Notes: generated by a model from the sequence alone, not told the origin. Counted from the first letter of the stretch, positions 1 through 8,542 are shown. The stretch: 64,000 nucleotides of DNA from Bin87 sp965115825 (GCA_965115825.1 OZ220464.1:2418001-2482000), one strand, 5' to 3'. Translations and numbers: made by a program.

Positions 1-114
1 CTTGTAGGCCTCCGCTTCCAGCAGCCTGCCGCCCTCATAGTCCGGATCCCAGGGAACCTTGCCGCCTTCGTACACGGCGTTCCAGGTCGTGAACAGTCCA
101 AAATCCATTTTCAT
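1..114 (-). CDS. 5' end of a possible luciferase-like flavin monooxygenase (partial)
   Basis: An open frame of 38 codons begins with ATG at 114 and runs off the left edge. A GGGAGG ribosome site lies about 9 bases upstream. The first residues read MKMDFGLFTTWNAVYEGG, which resembles the first beta strand of luciferase-like (LLM) flavin monooxygenases, where an early D/K-F-G-L-F motif is common. The piece is too short for certainty. It is transcribed in the same direction as the LRR gene to its right, with about 110 bases between them that hold no other gene. Confidence 0.45.
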   Translation of the reverse strand, partial: MKMDFGLFTTWNAVYEGGKVPWDPDYEGGRLLEAEAYK

Positions 115-225
115 CTTCCATCCCTCCCGAGCCGCGGCCAACTTGCTGCTCTGCATCTCGTCCCCGCCAATGTAGCACCAGGACACGAACAGCGTCAACG
201 CCGCGCGCGCGTACCCGTCGCCGCC

Positions 226-3015
226 CTAACCGCAGAACTCCAGGTCAACCTCCGCCCAGTCATTATCGCTGATATGGCGCAAGGCGGACGGCACACACCC
301 GGTCAACTTATCGTTGCCGGCGAGAGCCAATCTCCACAAGTTCTGCAAGTTGCCCAACTCCGTCGGTATCCCGCCTTCTAAATCATTGCCGGCGAGCTCC
401 AACTCCAGCAAATTCTCCAGGCGGCCCAACTCCGTCGGTATCGGCCCGGTCAGCTGATTGCGGGAAAGATGCAATACTCCCAAATTCTCCAGATTGCCCA
501 ACTCCGACGGTATCTCCCCGTCCAGCTGATTGTCGTGGAGACGCAATTCCGCCAGGCTCGCCATGCCCCCCAACTCCGCCGGTATTCCGCCGGTCAACCG
601 ATTGTCATGGAGATGCAATATCCCCAAATTCGCCAGCCCCCCCAACTCCGACGGTATCTCCCCGGTCAGCTGATTGCCGTGGAGATGCAGCCTCTGCAAG
701 TTCCCCAGCCCGCCCAACTCCGACGGTATCGGCCCGGCCAACTGATTGCCGAAAAGCTCCAATCTCTGCAAGCTCCTCAGCCGGCCCAACTCCAACGGTA
801 TCGGCCCGGTCAACCGATTGCCGAAGAGATACAGCGACTCCAAGTTGCCGAGGTTGCCCAGCTCTGGCGGGATCTCGCCTTCTAACTGATTGTCCTGGAG
901 ATACAGTACTTCCAGGTTCGCCAGATTGCCCAACTCCGGCGGTATCTCGCCGCGTAGTCCGTTGCTGTACAAGTAAAGACGCGTAACGTAGCCGCGTTCA
1001 TCAGTATCAACGCCATGCCACTTTCCAAGAGGCGCTTCATCGTCTAACCAGGCGTCGCTGCGGTTCCAATTTTGGCCGCCGGTAGCATTGTACAGCGCCT
1101 CCAGCACAGCCCGGTCCCGAGACGGCCCCGCTGCGCTGCAAAACGGCAGACCTGCCGCTCCCCAGTCCTCATAGCTGACATCGTAGCTGACATCGCGCAA
1201 GGCGACCGGTATGCATCCGGTCAACTGATTGCCGAAGATCTCCAATCTCTCCAGGTTCGCCAGGTTCCCCAGCTCCAACGGTATCTCCCCGCTCAACCGA
1301 TTGTCGGCTAGCTTCAGTGTTTCCAAGTTCGCCAGGTTCCCCAGCTCCAACGGTATCTCCCCGCTCAACTGATTGTCGGCCAGCTCCAATCCCCGCAAGC
1401 CCGCCAGAGCGCCCAACTCCGGCGGTATCTCCCCGCTCAACTGATTGCGGGAAAGATACAATACCTCCAGGTTCGCCAGGTTCCCCAGCTCCAACGGTAT
1501 CTCCCCGCTCAACTGATTGTAGGCAAGAACCAGTCCCTTCAAGTTCACCAGATCCCCCAACTCCGTCGGTATCCCCCCGCTCAACTGATTGTCGGCTAGC
1601 TCCAATCCCTTCAAGTTCACCAAGCCGCCCAACTCCAACGGTATCTCCCCGGTCAACCGATTGCGGGAGAGCGCCAATGTCTCCAATTTATCCAGGTTGC
1701 CCAACCCTGTCGGTATCGCTCCCTCCAACTGATTCACGGAGAGGCGCAACGTCTCCAAGTTCACCAGATTGCCTAACTCTGCCGGCATCCCGCCCTCCAG
1801 CCTATTGCTGGCGAACTCCAATCTCTTCAAGTTCACCAGGTTGCCCAACTCCGGCGGGATATCCCCGCTCAACTGATTCACGGAGAGACGCAATGTCTCC
1901 AAGTTCACCAGGTTGCCCAACCCCGGCGGGATATCCCCGCTCAACTTATTGCTGCCGAGATCCAGCCCCCACAACTTCGTCAGGTTGCCCAACCCCAGCG
2001 GTATCTCCCCGGTCAACTCATTGCCGCCGAGATATAATGTCTCCAAGTTCACCAGGTTGCCCAACCCCGGCGGTATCTCCCCTCCCAACTGATTGCCGCT
2101 GAGCTCCAACCCTTCCAAGTTCGCCAGATTGCCCAACTTCGCCGGTATCCCTCCGGTCAATTGATTGCGGGAGAGGTCTAATGTCTCCAAGTTCGCCAAG
2201 TCCCCCAACGCCGCCGGTATCGCACCCTGCAGCTGATTGACGTTGAGACGCAGCGCCACCAAATTCGCCAAGCTGCCCAACTCCGCCGGTATCTCACCGC
2301 TCAATTGATTGCCGGCCAGCTCCAGCCTCTCCAAGCTCGCCAGGCTGCCCAATTCCGTCGGTATCACCCCGGTTAACTGATTCCCGAAAAGATCCAATGT
2401 CTTCAAGTTCGCCAGGCTGCCCAGCTCCGGCGGTATCTCTCCGGTCAACTGATTGCTGTGGAGCGCCAATGTCTCCAAGTTCGTCAGATCGCCCAGCTCC
2501 GCCGGTATCTCACCGCTCAATTGATTGCCGGCGAGGTCCAACCCTACCAGGTTCGTCAGGTCTCCCAATTCCGCCGGTATCTCACCGCTCAACTGATTGC
2601 CGAGGAGACGCAACCCCACCAGGTTCGCCAGGTCTCCCAACTCCGCCGGTATCTCACCGCTCAGTCCGTTAGTATTCAGGTCAATATGCGTAACGTTGCC
2701 GCTTTCATCGGCGCTTACGCCATACCATTCTCCGAGAGGCGCGTCGTTGCTCAACCAGGATTCACTCCGACTCCAACTCTCGCCGCCTGTTGCGTTGTAT
2801 AGCGCAACCAGCGCATCCCTATCGCCGGATGTAAGCGCAACCATCGTCCCGCCGTTTTGCGACGATGCCGGCGGCATATCCATCGCCCCGCCAGCTTGCG
2901 GAGTAGCCTCCGTAGGCCCTTCCCCGCTTCCGAACCACCCGCTGCATCCAACAGCCACAACCGCCAGCGCGCAAAGCAACGCAACCACCCATACCGCCTT
3001 AAAGAACCCCGACAT
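226..3015 (-). CDS. Large leucine-rich-repeat lipoprotein with two LRR blocks
   Basis: About 929 residues. I chose the ATG at 3015 because AGGAGG lies 10 bases upstream; a longer frame reaches 3111 but has no such site. A hydrophobic signal ends in VAVGCSGW, a lipobox-like motif, so the protein is probably a surface lipoprotein. A short G/P/T/A-rich stretch follows. A cap of the type LYNATGG-x-W-(x)n-W opens the first block of about 20 LRRs of 24 residues with the plant-like pattern L-x-x-N-x-L-x-G-x-IP-x-E-L-G-x-L. The cap then recurs near residue 655 and opens a second block of about nine repeats. The role is probably binding of proteins or glycans outside the cell. Long open frames on the other strand over this gene are shadows of its periodic sequence. 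Confidence 0.85.
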   Translation of the reverse strand: MSGFFKAVWVVALLCALAVVAVGCSGWFGSGEGPTEATPQAGGAMDMPPASSQNGGTMVALTSGDRDALVALYNATGGESWSRSESWLSNDAPLGEWYGVSADESGNVTHIDLNTNGLSGEIPAELGDLANLVGLRLLGNQLSGEIPAELGDLTNLVGLDLAGNQLSGEIPAELGDLTNLETLALHSNQLTGEIPPELGSLANLKTLDLFGNQLTGVIPTELGSLASLERLELAGNQLSGEIPAELGSLANLVALRLNVNQLQGAIPAALGDLANLETLDLSRNQLTGGIPAKLGNLANLEGLELSGNQLGGEIPPGLGNLVNLETLYLGGNELTGEIPLGLGNLTKLWGLDLGSNKLSGDIPPGLGNLVNLETLRLSVNQLSGDIPPELGNLVNLKRLEFASNRLEGGMPAELGNLVNLETLRLSVNQLEGAIPTGLGNLDKLETLALSRNRLTGEIPLELGGLVNLKGLELADNQLSGGIPTELGDLVNLKGLVLAYNQLSGEIPLELGNLANLEVLYLSRNQLSGEIPPELGALAGLRGLELADNQLSGEIPLELGNLANLETLKLADNRLSGEIPLELGNLANLERLEIFGNQLTGCIPVALRDVSYDVSYEDWGAAGLPFCSAAGPSRDRAVLEALYNATGGQNWNRSDAWLDDEAPLGKWHGVDTDERGYVTRLYLYSNGLRGEIPPELGNLANLEVLYLQDNQLEGEIPPELGNLGNLESLYLFGNRLTGPIPLELGRLRSLQRLELFGNQLAGPIPSELGGLGNLQRLHLHGNQLTGEIPSELGGLANLGILHLHDNRLTGGIPAELGGMASLAELRLHDNQLDGEIPSELGNLENLGVLHLSRNQLTGPIPTELGRLENLLELELAGNDLEGGIPTELGNLQNLWRLALAGNDKLTGCVPSALRHISDNDWAEVDLEFCG

Positions 3016-3297
3016 TGACCACATTCCTCCTGGCCTATCGCCGACAGCATCGCCGATACCCGCGTATCCTCCCCCAAGCCGACGCCGGCGGCGCGCATAT
3101 TGCAAGGTCAAATCTATCGCCTCACAGAATATCTGTCAACTAAAAAACCCCAGCCAACCGCCCTCAAGCTCCCCAACCTCCCGCCCTCATCTCAACCGTG
3201 GTTCCGCCAAAACCCGGCCCCCGCAGCACAACCCCAATCCTGCAAATCCCCTACCACCAACCCCCATTCTCCCTTCCAACGCCGCAGCACAACCCTC

Positions 3298-3340
3298 AAT
3301 CCTGAAAATCCTAAAATCCCGTAAATCCTGATTCTGACAA
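3298..3340. repeat. Dispersed AATCC-rich repeat, copy 1
   Basis: The stretch reads caatcctgaaaatcc and then further a/t-spaced AATCC units, ending in ctgacaa. A very similar stretch occurs at 23781-23815 with the same order of elements. Both copies lie in non-coding DNA. It looks like a short dispersed intergenic repeat; no function can be read from it. Confidence 0.6.
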
Positions 3341-3349
3341 AATCCCCAT

Positions 3350-3377
3350 TTGCAAAACCGTACCACCGTGCTACAAT
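3350..3377 (+). promoter_or_regulatory. Candidate promoter facing the 3.4-3.9 kb gap
   Basis: TTGCAA (3350-3355), a 16-base spacer and TACAAT (3372-3377), preceded by TGC as in an extended -10 element. The nearest plus-strand start codon is over 500 bases away, so the promoter would drive a long leader or a non-coding RNA. Confidence 0.45.
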
Positions 3378-3823
3378 ATCCCCGTCAGGCTCATCCGTCG
3401 GCCCCGCGCGAACCGTCGGATACCCGTCCCAGCCCAGTGCACAGGCCAGGACACCGCCCGACACCACAACTGAATAGGAGTCTCACGGGGTTCAGGACAT
3501 CACGGTCTAATCCGCCGCATCCGTACTGTGCGGCATGTCGGATCCATTGCACCACTGTGGCGCGCCGGAGGTCGGTCACATTACCCGGCTGGCGCACTCA
3601 GCACGGCGGGAGTCACCACCGCTGCGCGAGGACGAGCACTGCGCAAGCAGCCGTTAGCACGCGCAAGACTAGGACGTAAATAGCAAGCCACGCTCTCAGG
3701 CCGTAGCGCCGACATCCTGAACCCCCAGGAACCCAACCCAGAATCCACCGACCGACCAAAAGGAGAGAAACAACCACCATGAACACCGTCAACCCCAACC
3801 CCACCACCCGCGCGCCGCCGCAG

Positions 3824-3857
3824 AAAAACGGCAGGCCCCGGCTTGCTGGCGGTTTTT
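3824..3857. terminator. Possible bidirectional terminator hairpin
   Basis: GCAGGCC pairs with GGCTTGC (one G-T pair) around a tiny loop. Flanking AAAAAC and GTTTTT extend the pairing, so either strand would end in a T-run. No gene ends just upstream on the plus strand. The hairpin could therefore end a non-coding transcript begun near 3385, or be fortuitous. Confidence 0.35.
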
Positions 3858-3909
3858 GCTTCCAGGCGTTATCATAGGTACGCTGCAATCTGGACGCAAG
3901 GAGCTAGCT

Positions 3910-4344
3910 ATGCCCGAATACATACCGTCAACCAGAGACTGGGTGCGGGAACAGGTGGAACTTTACGAAGGCAGCGGTGGCGCCGCCGGGACTACCCTGC
4001 GCGACACCGGCCTGCCCGTTATCATCGTCACCAACCGCGGCAACCAAACCGGCGCTATCCGCAAGACGCCGCTGATGCGCGTCAAGGACGGCGACAACTA
4101 CGTGCTGGTAGGCTCCCAGGGAGGCGCGCCGAATAACCCGGCGTGGGTTCACAACCTCCGCGCCGATCCCAGCGTGGAAATCCGCGACGAAACCGACGTG
4201 TGCCTCATGCGCGTCCGCGAAGTCCCCGACGACCCGGAACGGGCCCGGCTTTGGGACATCTCAGTGGCCGCTTTCCCACCTTACGCGGAGTATCAAAGCC
4301 GAACCACGCGCAAAATACCCGTCTTCATCGCCGAGCCGGCATAA
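3910..4344 (+). CDS. Ddn-type (F420-dependent nitroreductase-like) protein
   Basis: 144 residues from ATG at 3910, with AAGGAG 8 bases upstream. The sequence follows the deazaflavin-dependent nitroreductase (Ddn/PNPOx-like split barrel) family: a G-x-P-V-I-I-V-T-x-x-G first strand, then R-K-T-P-L-M and Y-V-L-V-G-S-Q-G-G, and N-P-A-W-V-H-N-L-R-A-D-P near the middle. The last motif is typical of F420-binding members. Such proteins use reduced F420 to reduce quinones or other small molecules in the cytoplasm. The substrate here is unknown. The gene stands alone, upstream of the zinc-ribbon gene. Confidence 0.85.
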   Translation: MPEYIPSTRDWVREQVELYEGSGGAAGTTLRDTGLPVIIVTNRGNQTGAIRKTPLMRVKDGDNYVLVGSQGGAPNNPAWVHNLRADPSVEIRDETDVCLMRVREVPDDPERARLWDISVAAFPPYAEYQSRTTRKIPVFIAEPA

Positions 4345-4372
4345 TTCGCGTGAAAACCCGCCCCCCAGAGCG

Positions 4373-4401
4373 TTGCTTGTGCGGGCTGTTGCCAGTATAG
4401 T
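4373..4401 (+). promoter_or_regulatory. Candidate promoter of the zinc-ribbon gene
   Basis: TTGCTT (4373-4378), a 17-base spacer and TATAGT (4396-4401). It lies about 120 bases upstream of the GTG start at 4519 and downstream of the Ddn-like gene stop. Confidence 0.5.
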
Positions 4402-4518
4402 AGGAGCAATATAGGTTGCGCCGGCCGCCTTCCTTGGGTATTGGGAATCACACCACTGTGCCCGATGAATCCGACCCTAGCGTGTGCATCGTGGTTACCA
4501 ACCCAACGGAGGATCACC

Positions 4519-4809
4519 GTGGCTCTATCAGACATCATGCTCGAGTGCAGCGATTGCAGCGTCGAGTTTCCCTTCACCGTGGGCGAGCAAGAGTTCTTTG
4601 CTTCCCGCGGCTTCACCAACTACCCCAAGCGCTGCCAGCCCTGTCGCAATGCCCGCCGCGGCCAGTCCAACAGTGGCTATGGCGGCCAGCGTGAATCTTT
4701 CGCCGTCGTGTGCAGCAACTGCGGCGCCGATGCCACCGTACCTTTCCGCCCCCGCGGCGACCGCCCCGTCTATTGCAGCGACTGCTTCTCGCAGATGCGC
4801 AACTCCTGA
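4519..4809 (+). CDS. Double zinc-ribbon protein
   Basis: 96 residues from GTG at 4519, chosen because GGAGG lies about 6 bases upstream; the longer frame from 4441 has no such site. The N-terminal half has C-S-D-C, an EFFASRGF segment and C-Q-P-C. The C-terminal half has C-S-N-C, then a TVPFRPRGDRPVYC segment and C-S-D-C-F. Both halves match the small zinc-ribbon families common in Chloroflexota and candidate phyla, with eight cysteines for two metal sites. A nucleic-acid or protein-binding role is likely, but the exact function of the family is not known. Confidence 0.8.
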   Translation: MALSDIMLECSDCSVEFPFTVGEQEFFASRGFTNYPKRCQPCRNARRGQSNSGYGGQRESFAVVCSNCGADATVPFRPRGDRPVYCSDCFSQMRNS

Positions 4810-4830
4810 CGCCCCTCATCCTGTCCCCAT

Positions 4831-4849
4831 CCCCTTTGCGGGAAAGGGG
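4831..4849. terminator. Stable hairpin after the zinc-ribbon gene
   Basis: CCCCTTT and AAAGGGG form a perfect 7-bp stem around a GCGGG loop, 22 bases after the stop codon at 4809. Flanking CCTG and CAGG could extend it. There is no T-run, so it may be a factor-independent terminator only in part, or a small palindromic repeat. Confidence 0.4.
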
Positions 4850-4887
4850 CAGGATACTAACAACCGGCCCGGCAGGTTAGGTCTCCT

Positions 4888-6363
4888 ATGCCCTACCAGG
4901 ACCTGCGGGAGTACCTCGCCTTTCTGGAAAGCAAAGGCGACCTCCGACGTATCTCCGCCCCGGTCAACCCGGAGCTGGAGCTGACTGAAATCGCCTACCG
5001 GATGCTGCGGGCCAACGGGCCGGCCCTCCTCTTCGAGAACGTGGTCGGACACGATATGCCCGTGGCCGTCAACCTGTTCTGCGCCGAACGGCGGATGAAC
5101 TGGGCCCTGGAAGTCGACAGCGCCGACGAGCTGGCCGCCCGCCTGGAGTCCATGCTTGACCTCGCCCTCGGAGGCCCTCCTCAGGGCATAATGAACAAAC
5201 TGCGCGCCCTGGGACGCCTCGCCCACGTCGGAGCGTACCAGCCCCGCGCCGTCCGCAACGCCCCCTGCCAGGAAATGGTCATCACCGGCGCCGACGTTGA
5301 CCTCCGCCGCCTGCCCATCATCAAGTGCTGGCCGGAAGACGCCGGCCCCTACATCACCCTCCCCCTGGTCATCACCAAAGACCCGGACACCGGTACGCAG
5401 AACTACGGCATCTACCGAATGCAGGTGTTCGACCGCAACACCACCGGAATGCACTGGCAAACCCACAAAGTCGGCGCGCGCCACTACCGAGCCAGCCGGG
5501 ATAAGCTGGAGGTAGCCGTAGCATTGGGCGGCGACCCGGCGTCCATCTGGACCGGCTCGGCTCCCCTGCCGCCCGAAGTGGACGAGATGACCCTGGCCGG
5601 GTTCATCCGCGACGCCGGCGTAGAGCTTACCCCCGCGGTGTCCGTTGACCTCATGGTGCCCGCCCACGCTGAGATTGTGCTGGAAGGCTACGTTGTCCCC
5701 GGCGAGGAACGCTCCGAAGGGCCTTTTGGAGACCACACCGGCTATTACTCCCTGCCCGAGCCCTACCCTGTGTTCCACGTAACCGCCATCACCCGCCGCC
5801 ATAACCCCATCTACCCCACCACGTTTGTAGGCCGCCCTCCTACCGAAGACTACTGGATGGGCAAGGTCACGGAGCGCGTGTTCCTGCCGCTGATACGCCT
5901 CATCCTCCCGGAAATAGTGGACATCAATATGCCGGCGGAAGGCATCTTTCACAACCTCGTGCTCGTTTCCATCAGCAAGGAATACCCCGGCCACGCCCGC
6001 AAAGTAATGTACGGACTATGGGGATTAGGATTGCTCAGCCTGACCAAAGTCATCGTGGTGGTGGACGACTTCGTCAACGTGCAGAACCCGTCGGAAGTAA
6101 CCTGGCGGGTAGCCAACAACGTCAACCCCGGCGCCGACCTCGTAATAGTGGACGGCCCCATCGACGACCTGGACGTAGCATCCCCAAGACCCCGCTTCGG
6201 CAGCAAAGTGGGCATTGATGCAACCCGCAAATGGCCGGAGGAAGGCTACCATCGCCAATGGCCGCCGGACATCGAGATGAGCGCAGAGATACGGCAGAGG
6301 GTAACGCAGCGATGGCCCGAGCTGGGGTTGGACGACATTATCCCGGCGCCCAATCCAGGGTAA
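4888..6363 (+). CDS. ubiD: UbiD-family prenylated-FMN decarboxylase
   Basis: 491 residues, the usual length for UbiD proteins. These enzymes remove the carboxyl group from aromatic or unsaturated acids using prenylated FMN made by UbiX. The family motif E-G-P-F-G-D-H-T-G-Y-Y is at about residues 277-287, and the conserved N-terminal region reads YQDLREYLAFLESKGDL. ubiA, ubiX and ubiE follow within 3 kb, so the likely substrate is a prenylated aromatic acid in menaquinone synthesis, possibly the futalosine-route MqnL step. Other UbiD family substrates cannot be excluded. The gene converges on hicB, with 13 bases between the stop codons. Confidence 0.9.
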   Translation: MPYQDLREYLAFLESKGDLRRISAPVNPELELTEIAYRMLRANGPALLFENVVGHDMPVAVNLFCAERRMNWALEVDSADELAARLESMLDLALGGPPQGIMNKLRALGRLAHVGAYQPRAVRNAPCQEMVITGADVDLRRLPIIKCWPEDAGPYITLPLVITKDPDTGTQNYGIYRMQVFDRNTTGMHWQTHKVGARHYRASRDKLEVAVALGGDPASIWTGSAPLPPEVDEMTLAGFIRDAGVELTPAVSVDLMVPAHAEIVLEGYVVPGEERSEGPFGDHTGYYSLPEPYPVFHVTAITRRHNPIYPTTFVGRPPTEDYWMGKVTERVFLPLIRLILPEIVDINMPAEGIFHNLVLVSISKEYPGHARKVMYGLWGLGLLSLTKVIVVVDDFVNVQNPSEVTWRVANNVNPGADLVIVDGPIDDLDVASPRPRFGSKVGIDATRKWPEEGYHRQWPPDIEMSAEIRQRVTQRWPELGLDDIIPAPNPG

Positions 6364-6376
6364 GCGGGCAATCGGC

Positions 6377-6724
6377 TCACCCCGCCGCTGCCGTCGGCTC
6401 CGTTTCCAAGCTGACCTCTACTTCAATCTCAAGGATGGCTACGGGGTCTTCGTCCACCGGATCATCGGGCGCAGGAAAGTAGCCGCCGTAGTCGTTCGGC
6501 TGTGAGCGATGGTATTCAAGCGCCTCCACCACCGACATTTGCGGCGCCGGCACCGCCTCGCCGTATTCGTGGGTAACCTCGATATAGCCCTCGATGGCCT
6601 CCTTGATCATCCACTGCATTTCTTCCCAGGTTCGGCCCATGCTAACGCAGCCTGGCAGGTCCGGAACGTAAGCGCTGTAGTTGTTAGGCGTCTGCTCAAA
6701 AACCGCTACGTAGGTCAATTTCAT
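6377..6724 (-). CDS. hicB: HicB-family antitoxin
   Basis: 115 residues. The N-terminal half carries the HicB partial RNase H fold signature: Y-x-A-Y-V-P-D-L-P-G-C-V-S-M-G-x-T-x-E-E, followed by an A-I-E-G-Y-I helix. The tail is acidic (DDPVDEDP). Its start codon overlaps the stop of the hicA reading frame in an ATGA arrangement, as in classic hicAB operons. HicB binds and blocks the HicA mRNA interferase and may repress the operon. As the hicA frame is broken, this antitoxin may now lack its partner. Confidence 0.85.
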   Translation of the reverse strand: MKLTYVAVFEQTPNNYSAYVPDLPGCVSMGRTWEEMQWMIKEAIEGYIEVTHEYGEAVPAPQMSVVEALEYHRSQPNDYGGYFPAPDDPVDEDPVAILEIEVEVSLETEPTAAAG

Positions 6725-6922
6725 CGGTTCCGCTCCTGAAGACCGGCTTGCCGCAAGATGCTTCGCCAGGTCTTTATCTTTAAATCCTCACCAAGGTGGC
6801 CTGGAACGGTCACCGTCCCCGACTTTACGGGATGCTTAAAGTGGCGATGGCTGCCTTTCACCCGGTCAAGTCGCCCAGCCGTCCCTCTCTACAATACGTA
6901 TGGCGTCTCGTACTTTGGGCAT
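6721..6922 (-). pseudogene. hicA: HicA-type mRNA interferase toxin, frameshifted
   Basis: From ATG at 6922 the frame reads MPKVRDAIRIVERDGWAT and hits TGA at 6868-6866. One base later a second frame continues as DRVKGSHRHFKHPVKSG, VTVPGHLGEDLKIKTWRSIL and RQAGLQERNR, ending at TGA 6723-6721. Together they give a full HicA double-stranded RNA-binding fold with the catalytic G-S-H motif and the usual spacing from the D-G-W motif. The total of 202 bases is one more than a multiple of three, which fits a single-base insertion near 6866-6873. It is either a disarmed toxin or a sequencing error. Confidence 0.8.
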
Positions 6923-6964
6923 GGCCAAGCTCTGCGCTCTGTGGCCGTATGTTACCATATCGTT

Positions 6965-7891
6965 ATGCAGAACGTTCCCGCGCACCCCGGCTCGCTCCGC
7001 GCCATTGCCGCCAGGTTCCCGCATTACCTCAACGCCATCAACGTGTCTGAATCGCTGTTTGCGCTGCCCTTCGGGTACATCGGGATGACGCTGGCGTCTT
7101 ACCATTCCCTGGGCGTCGGTTGGCCGGGCTGGCCCTCTTTCATCTGGATTACGCTGGCGTTTCTGGGCGTGCGGACTCTCGGGATGTCGGCCAACCGCAT
7201 CATCAACGCCAAAGAGGACGCCCGGAACCCGCGCACCGCCGGCCGGCACATCCCCGCCGGCATCCTGAAACCGCTGGAAGTTGGCGGCATGGCGCTGGCC
7301 GGCTCTGCCATTTTCTTCGTCGCCGCCTGGCAGCTGAACCCCCTCGCCCTCATGCTGTCGCCGCTGGCTGCCGCCTACGTAGTGCTCTATTCCTTCGCCA
7401 AGTACTACACCTGGCTTTGCAGCCTGATGCTGGGCTTCGCCCTGTCCATCGCCCCCACCGGCGCCTGGATTGGCGTAACCGGACAATGGGATTGGCAGCC
7501 CGTACTCATAACCTTCGCGGTCATGATGTGGGCCGCCGGCTTCGAGACCATCTACGGAACCCTGGATTACGACTTCGACCGCGCCAACCGCATCAACTCC
7601 ATTGCCTCCCGATTTGGCGTCCGCAACGCCATTCGCATCACGCGCGTACTACACGCCCTGGCGGCGGCGGCCCTGCTGATAGTGGGCATCTGGCTGCATC
7701 TGAACGTCTTCTACTTCATCGGCTGGGGCGTGGCCGTAATCCTGCTGGCCTATGAAAACAACCTGGTCAAGTCGGGAGAGCCGGCCAAAGTCGGCAAAGC
7801 CTTCGCCTTCAACAAGTACATATCCACACAGCTGCTGGGATTTACGATTTTGGCCGTAACCCTGCGCTTTGATTCCCTATTCCTGTGGTAG
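6965..7891 (+). CDS. ubiA: UbiA-family prenyltransferase
   Basis: 308 residues with about eight membrane helices. UbiA enzymes attach a polyprenyl chain to an aromatic ring in the membrane. The first Asp-rich motif is N-R-I-I-N-A-K-E-D-A-R-N-P-R-T-A-x-R and the second is Y-G-T-L-D-Y-D-F-D-R, both in the expected places, although the first lacks the usual leading Asp. I chose ATG 6965 because the protein begins properly there; the upstream frame covers the antisense of hicA. It is followed directly by ubiX. With ubiD, ubiX and ubiE nearby, it is probably the MqnP/UbiA step of quinone synthesis. Confidence 0.9.
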   Translation: MQNVPAHPGSLRAIAARFPHYLNAINVSESLFALPFGYIGMTLASYHSLGVGWPGWPSFIWITLAFLGVRTLGMSANRIINAKEDARNPRTAGRHIPAGILKPLEVGGMALAGSAIFFVAAWQLNPLALMLSPLAAAYVVLYSFAKYYTWLCSLMLGFALSIAPTGAWIGVTGQWDWQPVLITFAVMMWAAGFETIYGTLDYDFDRANRINSIASRFGVRNAIRITRVLHALAAAALLIVGIWLHLNVFYFIGWGVAVILLAYENNLVKSGEPAKVGKAFAFNKYISTQLLGFTILAVTLRFDSLFLW

Positions 7892-7893
7892 CG

Positions 7894-8508
7894 ATGCCCG
7901 GCAGCAGCCCAGAGCAACGCGGCCATCCGGTGGTGGTCGGCATCACCGGCGCCAGCGGAGCCGCCATCGCGCGCGCGCTGATTGACGCGCTCCTGGCCCT
8001 GGAGCGGCCCGTCATCGCGGTCGCCTCCAACGCCGCGCGGATGGTATGGCAGGAAGAGCTGGATGAATCGTACAACGACGCAGCCGCCCGTTGGGTGGAA
8101 TCCCCCTACTTCCGGCAGTACGCCATCAGCGACTTGTTCGCGCCCATCGCCAGCGGCACCTTTCCCACCGCGGGAATGATAATCGCGCCGGCCAGCATGA
8201 ACTCCGTAGCCTCGCTGGCCCACGGTCTGACGCCCAACCTGCTGCTGCGGGCCGCCGACGTAACCCTGAAAGAACGCCGCCCCTTGACACTCATCCCTCG
8301 GGAAACCCCGCTGCACGCCGTCCATCTGGAAAATATGCTCACCCTTTCCCGAATGGGCGCCGCCATCCTGCCGCCGGAACCGCCCTTTTACCTGAAACCC
8401 CTCGACATCGACGGCGTAGTCCGATTCGTAGCCCAGCGCGCCCTGGTATCGCTGGGCATTGTCGACAGCCTGCCCGACGATATGCAGTACCGCGACCGGG
8501 CGCGGTAA
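7894..8508 (+). CDS. ubiX: UbiX-family flavin prenyltransferase
   Basis: 204 residues. UbiX joins dimethylallyl phosphate to FMN to make the prenylated FMN that UbiD needs. The N-terminal V-V-G-I-T-G-A-S-G-A loop binds FMN, and I-I-A-P-A-S-M-N-S-V-A and L-I-P-R-E-T-P-L are the family motifs. ATG 7894 lies 2 bases after the ubiA stop; a GTG at 7885 overlapping ubiA is an alternative start. The pair is probably translationally coupled. Confidence 0.95.
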   Translation: MPGSSPEQRGHPVVVGITGASGAAIARALIDALLALERPVIAVASNAARMVWQEELDESYNDAAARWVESPYFRQYAISDLFAPIASGTFPTAGMIIAPASMNSVASLAHGLTPNLLLRAADVTLKERRPLTLIPRETPLHAVHLENMLTLSRMGAAILPPEPPFYLKPLDIDGVVRFVAQRALVSLGIVDSLPDDMQYRDRAR

Positions 8509-8542
8509 CCTGGCGCCCGGCAATCGGTCCCGAGCAAGAACT

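Larger units (their letters stand above)
3016..3909. other. Long intergenic region without a convincing gene
   Basis: The plus strand is rich in C and A. The short open frames here lack ribosome sites or recognisable products. The region holds a dispersed AATCC-type repeat at 3298-3340, a candidate plus-strand promoter at 3350-3377 and a terminator-like hairpin at 3824-3857. I see no tRNA, tmRNA, RNase P or SRP signature. A non-coding transcript of about 470 bases between the promoter and the hairpin is possible. Confidence 0.5.

Noticed and set aside
469..2802. Several long plus-strand open frames opposite the LRR gene
   Set aside because: They mirror the 72-base LRR period, have no ribosome sites, and encode low-complexity sequence.
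3613..3888. Minus-strand frame with two hydrophobic stretches
   Set aside because: The plus strand is C/A-rich here, so its complement gives Val/Leu/Gly by composition. There is no ribosome site and no recognisable family.
6866..6868. In-frame TGA in hicA as selenocysteine
   Set aside because: The HicA sequence continues in another frame after the TGA, so this is a frameshift and not recoding.
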